From the NCBI GenBank assembly GCA_020052975.1, contig JAGVOC010000231.1, forward strand, positions 1-24,444: a stretch of 24,444 bases of DNA, in the 5' to 3' direction. Origin of the DNA: Desulfobacterales bacterium (lineage in GTDB: Bacteria; Desulfobacterota; Desulfobacteria; Desulfobacterales; RPRI01). This document shows positions 20,272-24,444 of this stretch, piece after piece. Position 1 is the first letter of the stretch; every line of letters begins with the position of its first letter. The position numbers and the translations under genes were made by a program. The notes below the pieces were generated by a model. The model saw only the letters and a list, made by a program, of their open reading frames with translations, did not search any database and had not been told where the DNA came from.

Positions 20272-20610
20272 ATGAATTGCATAGATGCTGTTGAAGGAAC
20301 AGCCAGAACTATTATTGACGGGCTTTTTCGCCTTTTTATTGAATACAATCTTGACGATACCGAATACATTCGAAACATTAAGACAGTTATGGATTCAACT
20401 GATGTTTTTTTACAAAATAACAGGGAAATAGCCGGTAATCCTCATACTCTTAAGAAAGTCCTTTATGAACATGCAAAGGATTTATGGCTAAATAATCTTT
20501 TTAATAAAATCGAAACCGATAATATCAACAACGAGCAAACTTCCGAAAACGAGGAATATAATGGATATTATTTCGATTATATTTACAACCACGGAACATA
20601 TCCTCTTTAA
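20272..20610 (+). CDS. Hypothetical 112-residue protein
   Basis: I do not recognise this family. The protein is soluble, with no signal peptide or membrane segment. Residues about 5-80 look helical and compact (GTARTIIDGLFRLFIEYNL, then KKVLYEHAKDLWLNNLF). The C-terminal third is acidic and polar, rich in Asn, Glu and Tyr (NNEQTSENEEYNGYYFDY), and probably disordered. An AGGA lies 6 bases before the ATG, and a plausible promoter lies upstream, so it is likely expressed. It is first in a rightward set with a 42-aa ORF and ihfA. No function is inferred from this context beyond possible co-transcription. Confidence 0.6.
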   Translation: MNCIDAVEGTARTIIDGLFRLFIEYNLDDTEYIRNIKTVMDSTDVFLQNNREIAGNPHTLKKVLYEHAKDLWLNNLFNKIETDNINNEQTSENEEYNGYYFDYIYNHGTYPL

Positions 20611-20651
20611 AGATTTTTTGCTGGTCTGTATGTAGTTAGGGTAGTTTTAAA

Positions 20652-20780
20652 ATGAATGATTCGGAAGAAGATGCAAAATTGAAAGCCGAAATGGATGAGA
20701 TATTAATAAAGATTGATAATATAATTGAAAAAATAGAGAGTTCTATGCCTCCTGAAAAGGATGACATAAATCAGGAATAA
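20652..20780 (+). CDS. Small acidic helical peptide, 42 residues
   Basis: An ORF starting ATG and ending TAA between the 112-aa gene and ihfA. The protein is strongly charged and almost entirely predicted helix: a LKAEMDEILIKID segment followed by NIIEKIESS, with leucine and isoleucine at coiled-coil spacing, then a polar tail PPEKDDINQE. AGGG lies about 12 bases upstream of the ATG, a weak ribosome binding site. The pattern resembles the central helix of Pup-type modifiers (ETDDLLDEIDDVLE), but the C-terminal Gly-Gly-Gln/Glu is absent. Coding potential rests on codon pattern, amphipathic periodicity and its fit between two genes. It could be a small coiled-coil partner protein or a fortuitous ORF. 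Confidence 0.45.
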   Translation: MNDSEEDAKLKAEMDEILIKIDNIIEKIESSMPPEKDDINQE

Positions 20781-20873
20781 CAGGCGAAATGCTTCACGGC
20801 TATTATTTATAACTGGAGAATATAAAATTTATTTACATCTATCTGCAAGGAAATATGATTATTAGGAGGTGCC

Positions 20874-21158
20874 ATGGCGTTAACTAAAAATGACATTGTT
20901 GCTAGGGTACATGAACTTGGCTTTACCAAGAAGAAATCGGTCGAGATCATTGAGTCACTGCTTGAAATTATTAAAAATAATCTTGAAAAAAGTGACGATG
21001 TTTTGATCTCTGGTTTTGGAAAATTCTGTGTAAAGAATAAGAATCAGAGAAGAGGCAGAAATCCGGCCACTGGTTCCGATCTTATTCTCCGGGAAAGAAA
21101 AGTGGTTACCTTTAAATGCTCAGGCAAATTGAGGGACAAAATAAACGCCGAGGGTTAA
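20874..21158 (+). CDS. ihfA: Integration host factor subunit alpha-like protein
   Basis: A 94-residue DNA-bending protein of the HU/IHF family. The N-terminus MALTKNDIVARVHELGFTKK matches IHF-alpha style, the turn ISGFGKF is at 45-51, and the beta arm is KNQRRGRNPATG with the intercalating proline at 64. The C-terminal strand VVTFKCSGKL departs from the usual FRPGxKLK by having Lys-Cys-Ser in place of Arg-Pro. An excellent AGGAGGT lies four bases before the ATG. IHF normally works as an alpha/beta heterodimer; no ihfB is in the window, and the HU gene at 4991 is a distant paralogue. It is relevant to the sigma-54 regulator next door, since IHF commonly bends DNA between activator and promoter, but that link is inference. 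Confidence 0.88.
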   Translation: MALTKNDIVARVHELGFTKKKSVEIIESLLEIIKNNLEKSDDVLISGFGKFCVKNKNQRRGRNPATGSDLILRERKVVTFKCSGKLRDKINAEG

Positions 21159-21201
21159 AGGTTAAAAGATAATTAAATATCAAATTGCTGCATTATTTTT
21201 T

Positions 21202-21247
21202 TGCCTGGGGCGGATCAAGTGAATTCTGCTGGTAACCGCCTCAGGCA
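21202..21247. repeat. GC-rich stem-loop between convergent ihfA and the response regulator
   Basis: TGCCTGGGGCGG (21202-21213) pairs with CCGCCTCAGGCA (21236-21247) over 12 positions including one G-U, around a 22-base loop. ATTCTGC/GCAGAAT (21223-21229, 21245-21251) is an alternative pairing. The T run lies 5' of the stem on the plus strand, so it does not form an intrinsic terminator for either gene. The CCGCCTCAGGC core recalls R1/R2. Confidence 0.65.
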
Positions 21248-21297
21248 GAATAGACATATCATAGCCTTTACAACTTTAAGCAATGCCCCGCCATGGA

Positions 21298-22683
21298 TCA
21301 AAGCTTGATGTTATAAGCCTTAATTTTGCTTAAAAGTGACGGATGGCTTATTTCAAGAAGGTGGGCCGCTCTTGTTTTGTTGCCTCCCGTTGAATTGAGA
21401 GCTTTTTCGATTAATTTTTTTTCAATGGCAATCTGCGCTGCTTTTAATGAATATCCGCCGTAGACATCACCGTGTTCTATACACGATTTCACCCCCGGTT
21501 CAGGAAGAAAATTCTCCGGCAAAAGAACAGGCCCTTCTGCCAGCACAACTGCCCTTTCAATTATGTTTTCAAGCTCCCTGACATTACCGGGCCAGTCATG
21601 CTTTAGCAAGAGCGCCATGGCGGCAGAAGATATCTCTTTGATTTTTTTTCCAAATTTAGCATTAAGCCGGTTAATAAAATGTTCACATAAGAAAGGGACA
21701 TCTTCCATTCGGTCTCTAAGAGGCGGCAATTTTATTGTAAAAACATTAAGCCTGTAATAAAGATCCTGGCGAAAAGCAGAATTTTTGATCTCATCTTCAA
21801 GATTTTTCGACGTGGCAGCTATAACCCGAACATTAATTTTTTTCGTTTTTGAATCCCCCACCGCCCTTATTTCATTCTCCTGCAAAACACGCAGGATTTT
21901 CACCTGTAAAGAAAGGGGTAGTTCTCCGATCTCATCAAGAAAAATGGTTCCGCCGTCTGCTTCCTCAAACAGGCCTTTCTTATCTTTTTCGGCTCCCGTA
22001 AAAGCCCCTTTTTTATATCCAAAAAGCTCGCTTTCAAGCAGGTTTTCGGGGATTCCACCGCAGTTTATGGGAACAAGAGGTTTTTTCGCTCTCACTCCCC
22101 CAAAATGAATCCCCTTTGCAATAAGCTCTTTACCGGTTCCGCTTTCACCCGATACCAATACCGTAGTATCATACTGGGCAGCTTTCGTAGAAAGATTAAA
22201 AACTGACAGCATGCTCCTGCTTTTGGCAACCATCTTGCCGAAAGAATACTTCTCCTCTATTTTTCTTATCTGTTCCTGAAGAAAAAGATTCTCTCTCTTT
22301 AAACTTTCTCTTTCCTCGGCTTTCTTCAGTGCAAGAAATACCTCATCAGCCTTGAATGGTTTTGATATGTAATCATAGGCACCCTCTTTCATGGCCTCAA
22401 TAGCTGTATCTATAGTGCCATATGCCGACATCATGATAACAGTCGTCGAGCCTATTTTATCCCTTGTTGTTTTAAGGAAATCCATCCCACTCATTTTAGG
22501 CATTTTTATATCGCAGAGGATAAAGTCATACCTCTCTTTATCAATCATATTGAGCCCCTCGAGCCCATCCGCAGCAGTATCAACAATATAACCGGATTTT
22601 TTCAGCATTGCAGTCAGCATGTGACGCATATTCTCTTCATCATCAATTACAAGAAGCCGCTTTTTATTGTTTTTATTTTCCAT
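21298..22683 (-). CDS. Sigma-54-dependent NtrC-family response regulator
   Basis: A 461-residue activator with three domains. The receiver domain (about 8-122) has acidic Asp14/Asp15, phosphoacceptor Asp58 and conserved Lys108 in SKPF. A sigma-54 AAA+ ATPase domain (about 150-375) carries Walker A GESGTGKE at 179-186, the sigma-54 contact loop GAFTGA at 226-231, Walker B GGTIFLDEIG at 244-253, and HDWPGNVREL. A Fis-type helix-turn-helix lies at the C-terminus (NKTRAAHLLEISHPSLLSKI). It therefore activates RpoN promoters after phosphorylation, almost certainly by the histidine kinase encoded upstream. Only a weak AGG lies near the ATG. The pair is typical of metabolic or envelope-stress sensing, but targets are not visible and no -24/-12 promoter was found in the window. 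Confidence 0.95.
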   Translation of the reverse strand: MENKNNKKRLLVIDDEENMRHMLTAMLKKSGYIVDTAADGLEGLNMIDKERYDFILCDIKMPKMSGMDFLKTTRDKIGSTTVIMMSAYGTIDTAIEAMKEGAYDYISKPFKADEVFLALKKAEERESLKRENLFLQEQIRKIEEKYSFGKMVAKSRSMLSVFNLSTKAAQYDTTVLVSGESGTGKELIAKGIHFGGVRAKKPLVPINCGGIPENLLESELFGYKKGAFTGAEKDKKGLFEEADGGTIFLDEIGELPLSLQVKILRVLQENEIRAVGDSKTKKINVRVIAATSKNLEDEIKNSAFRQDLYYRLNVFTIKLPPLRDRMEDVPFLCEHFINRLNAKFGKKIKEISSAAMALLLKHDWPGNVRELENIIERAVVLAEGPVLLPENFLPEPGVKSCIEHGDVYGGYSLKAAQIAIEKKLIEKALNSTGGNKTRAAHLLEISHPSLLSKIKAYNIKL

Positions 22684-22726
22684 AGGCCTATCAATCCTGT
22701 TAAATGTTCTCTGTCAGATGTTATCC

Positions 22727-22883
22727 TTGATGAACTCGTAAAAAAGTCAACATTCAGACGGCAAAGTAAAAAGCTCATTATGCAAGGCGCGCGAATCTTG
22801 AGGAATGAAGCGTACTTTTTTGTACGCTGCAATGACGAAAGATGAAGCGCAACACAGCAGAATGACTTTTTAGGAAGCCGTCA
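22727..22883 (+). repeat. Hairpin-family intergenic repeat, copy R3 (different core)
   Basis: A 157-bp element with the same ends as R1 and R2: it begins TTGATGAACTCGTAAAAAAG and ends GACTTTTTAGGAAGCCGTCA. The core is unlike R1/R2 and contains a hairpin AGCGTAC/GTACGCT (22809-22815, 22822-22828) with a six-T loop, and a GC-rich GGCGCGCGAATC segment. Its right end overlaps the histidine kinase stop codon, and it separates the kinase from its response regulator. Confidence 0.8.
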
Positions 22884-24434
22884 GCCTTGAGCAGTCTTAT
22901 TATTGAGAGGAAGATAGACTGACATGGTAGTGCCTTCTCCATCAACGCTTTCGGCTTTAATTTTTCCCCCCATGCCATCAAGAAGCGCAAAACTTACAAA
23001 TAATCCAAGGCCTGTACCCTTTCCAGGCTCCTTTGTTGTATAAAACGGATCAAAGATATTGCCTATGTTTTTCTCAGGAATACCGGATCCGTTATCTATA
23101 AATGATATTTTTAAGACAGGTTGGTCATTTATTGCCTCATTATCCGGTTCAGAAACAACCTCACTCATAATCAATAACTTACCTTGATGTTTGTTTTGGG
23201 ATGATGAAATAGCATCGGCTGCATTTATAATAAGATTTAAAAATATCTGTCTTAATTGATTCGGATCCGATAGCACCCTGTCTTCTTCAGCTTTAAGAGA
23301 TATTTTCAAATCAGTACCGGACGTAAAAGGCTGAAACCTGACAATCTCAGCAACATCTTCAATTATTTCATGTGCATTTACAATTTCTGGTTTTACCTCG
23401 GACGGCCTTGAAAAATCCAGAAGCTGCCTGATTATGCCGTTTACTCTGTTAATCTCGTTTTCGGCCCTTATGATATATTCATTTTTCTCATCATCAGGCA
23501 TATCCTTTTGCTTTAAAAGCTCCAGATAGCCTATAATGATTCCGATAGGGTTTCCGACTTCATGAGCAATCCCGGAAGATAGCCTTCCAACAGAAGCCAG
23601 CTTTTCCGCCCTGATAACATCGTTTTGTGCCTGCTTTAAATCCATATTCACTTTCTCAAGAGAACGGATGCTTGACTGAAGCTTCCCCTTATCCCCGGAA
23701 ATTCTTTTCAAGAGGCGGTTCAAGGCCTTCGAAAGTTTGTCAAATTCATTATCATTGTCGCCGTACAGGAAAAACAATTCATCCTCTTCCCTGAATTCTT
23801 CGGCTCTCCTGGCCATTCTCTGAACAGGCTTTACAGCTATATTTGAGATTAAGTAGAGACCTGCAACCGTCAGTATAAACAGATTGACAATCAAATATAC
23901 AAACAGGACTTCCTGGGAGCGCCTTAATATTCTGTAAATACGTTCGAGCTCCAGAACAATGCCTGCCCCGGCTTCAACGCTTCCGTTTTTAAACAGCGGA
24001 GCCGATATTATAAGATAACGATCCTGCATCCATAAAACACCCCAGGCAGTGCCTGAAAATCTGGTCATTTTTTTCGAAGATTCGACCGACTGTTTTGTCA
24101 ATGCCGTCATCTCATCTGTCAACAGGCAATCCAAACCGCCCGAATATATAATTCTTTTATTTTTATCCTGCACAACAGCACAAATAAATCCTGCCGTTTT
24201 GACGGACTCTCCCAATCTCTCCAGGCATGCAGGTGCAAGGAACGTATTTCCTTCACTCGTTTTAAACATATTATTCTCAATTTCTGAAATAATCATATAT
24301 CCTTTTGAGATTTCGGCCCGGACAAGGTCTCTTTGGGCTATAATAATCATTACAAAGTCGGTGAGAAGCATTGCAACGCCGAAAAGTATTGCAAGATTGA
24401 CGGCAATATTTGTTTTTATTCCGTGAAAAGCCAC
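22881..24434 (-). CDS. Membrane sensor histidine kinase (start uncertain at window edge)
   Basis: A 517-residue two-component sensor kinase. A first membrane helix lies at about 11-32, a periplasmic sensor of about 140 residues follows, a second helix spans about 176-198, then HAMP (about 199-250). The HisKA domain has the phospho-accepting His291 in SSGIAHEVGNPIG, and the ATPase domain has N-box Asn400/Asn404, DNGSGIP at 447-453, the FDPFYTT segment and GTGLGL at 473-478. Intact catalytic residues suggest an active kinase for the NtrC-type regulator downstream. The chosen start is GTG at 24434. Only 10 more bases are available, without a stop, so the true start may lie beyond the window. The TGA stop falls within the end of repeat R3. 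Confidence 0.92.
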   Translation of the reverse strand: MAFHGIKTNIAVNLAILFGVAMLLTDFVMIIIAQRDLVRAEISKGYMIISEIENNMFKTSEGNTFLAPACLERLGESVKTAGFICAVVQDKNKRIIYSGGLDCLLTDEMTALTKQSVESSKKMTRFSGTAWGVLWMQDRYLIISAPLFKNGSVEAGAGIVLELERIYRILRRSQEVLFVYLIVNLFILTVAGLYLISNIAVKPVQRMARRAEEFREEDELFFLYGDNDNEFDKLSKALNRLLKRISGDKGKLQSSIRSLEKVNMDLKQAQNDVIRAEKLASVGRLSSGIAHEVGNPIGIIIGYLELLKQKDMPDDEKNEYIIRAENEINRVNGIIRQLLDFSRPSEVKPEIVNAHEIIEDVAEIVRFQPFTSGTDLKISLKAEEDRVLSDPNQLRQIFLNLIINAADAISSSQNKHQGKLLIMSEVVSEPDNEAINDQPVLKISFIDNGSGIPEKNIGNIFDPFYTTKEPGKGTGLGLFVSFALLDGMGGKIKAESVDGEGTTMSVYLPLNNKTAQG

Positions 24435-24444
24435 TATCAGTTCC

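Noticed and set aside
21202..21251. Bidirectional terminator between ihfA and the response regulator
   Set aside because: The stem is strong, but the T run is on the wrong side for either direction.

Overview
This is a chromosomal, largely housekeeping stretch of a Gram-negative bacterium. The best fit is a sulfate-reducing-type Desulfobacterota (Desulfobacterales-like deltaproteobacterium). That placement is an inference from gene content and style: two-subunit glycyl-tRNA synthetase, SurA-type periplasmic chaperones and a lipoprotein, an NtrC-type two-component system, moderate GC content, and intergenic repeats with ends like CTCGTAAAAAGTC. No 16S or other phylogenetic marker was available.

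Layout. The left part (1-5260) reads rightward: an intergenic repeat cut by the window edge, smc (chromosome condensation), ftsY (SRP receptor) and a promoter-preceded HU gene with a possible terminator. From 5327 to 19741 eleven genes read leftward. In transcription order they are mfd, a SurA_N-like lipoprotein, a SurA/parvulin-type chaperone, recO, a GHMP-family sugar kinase, glyQ, glyS, a small PC4-like protein, a nucleoside phosphorylase, ligA and acyP. DNA repair is strongly represented (mfd, recO, ligA), next to translation (glyQS) and envelope biogenesis. A tRNA-Thr(CGU) gene with its own terminator is divergent from mfd, only 30 bp away. It is followed by about 380 bp of AT-rich DNA, then a rightward cluster of an unknown 112-aa protein, an unannotated 42-aa acidic helical peptide and ihfA. 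The right end (21298-24434) is a leftward pair: a membrane histidine kinase transcribed before a sigma-54-dependent response regulator.

The most distinctive signal is a family of short intergenic repeats built as chains of hairpins, with shared ends around (T/C)TTTTTACGA. Copies lie at 1-104, 13174-13341 and 22727-22883, with isolated ends at 8886-8905 and 16123-16144. The first two are about 94% identical over 100 bases in opposite orientation. The third has the same ends but a different core. Several ends lie directly on gene boundaries: one supplies the stop codon of the histidine kinase, one lies 3 nt after the glyS stop, and one carries a possible in-frame ATG for the GHMP kinase. The rest of the window is conventional. 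I see no CRISPR array, prophage, transposase gene or obvious new defence system.
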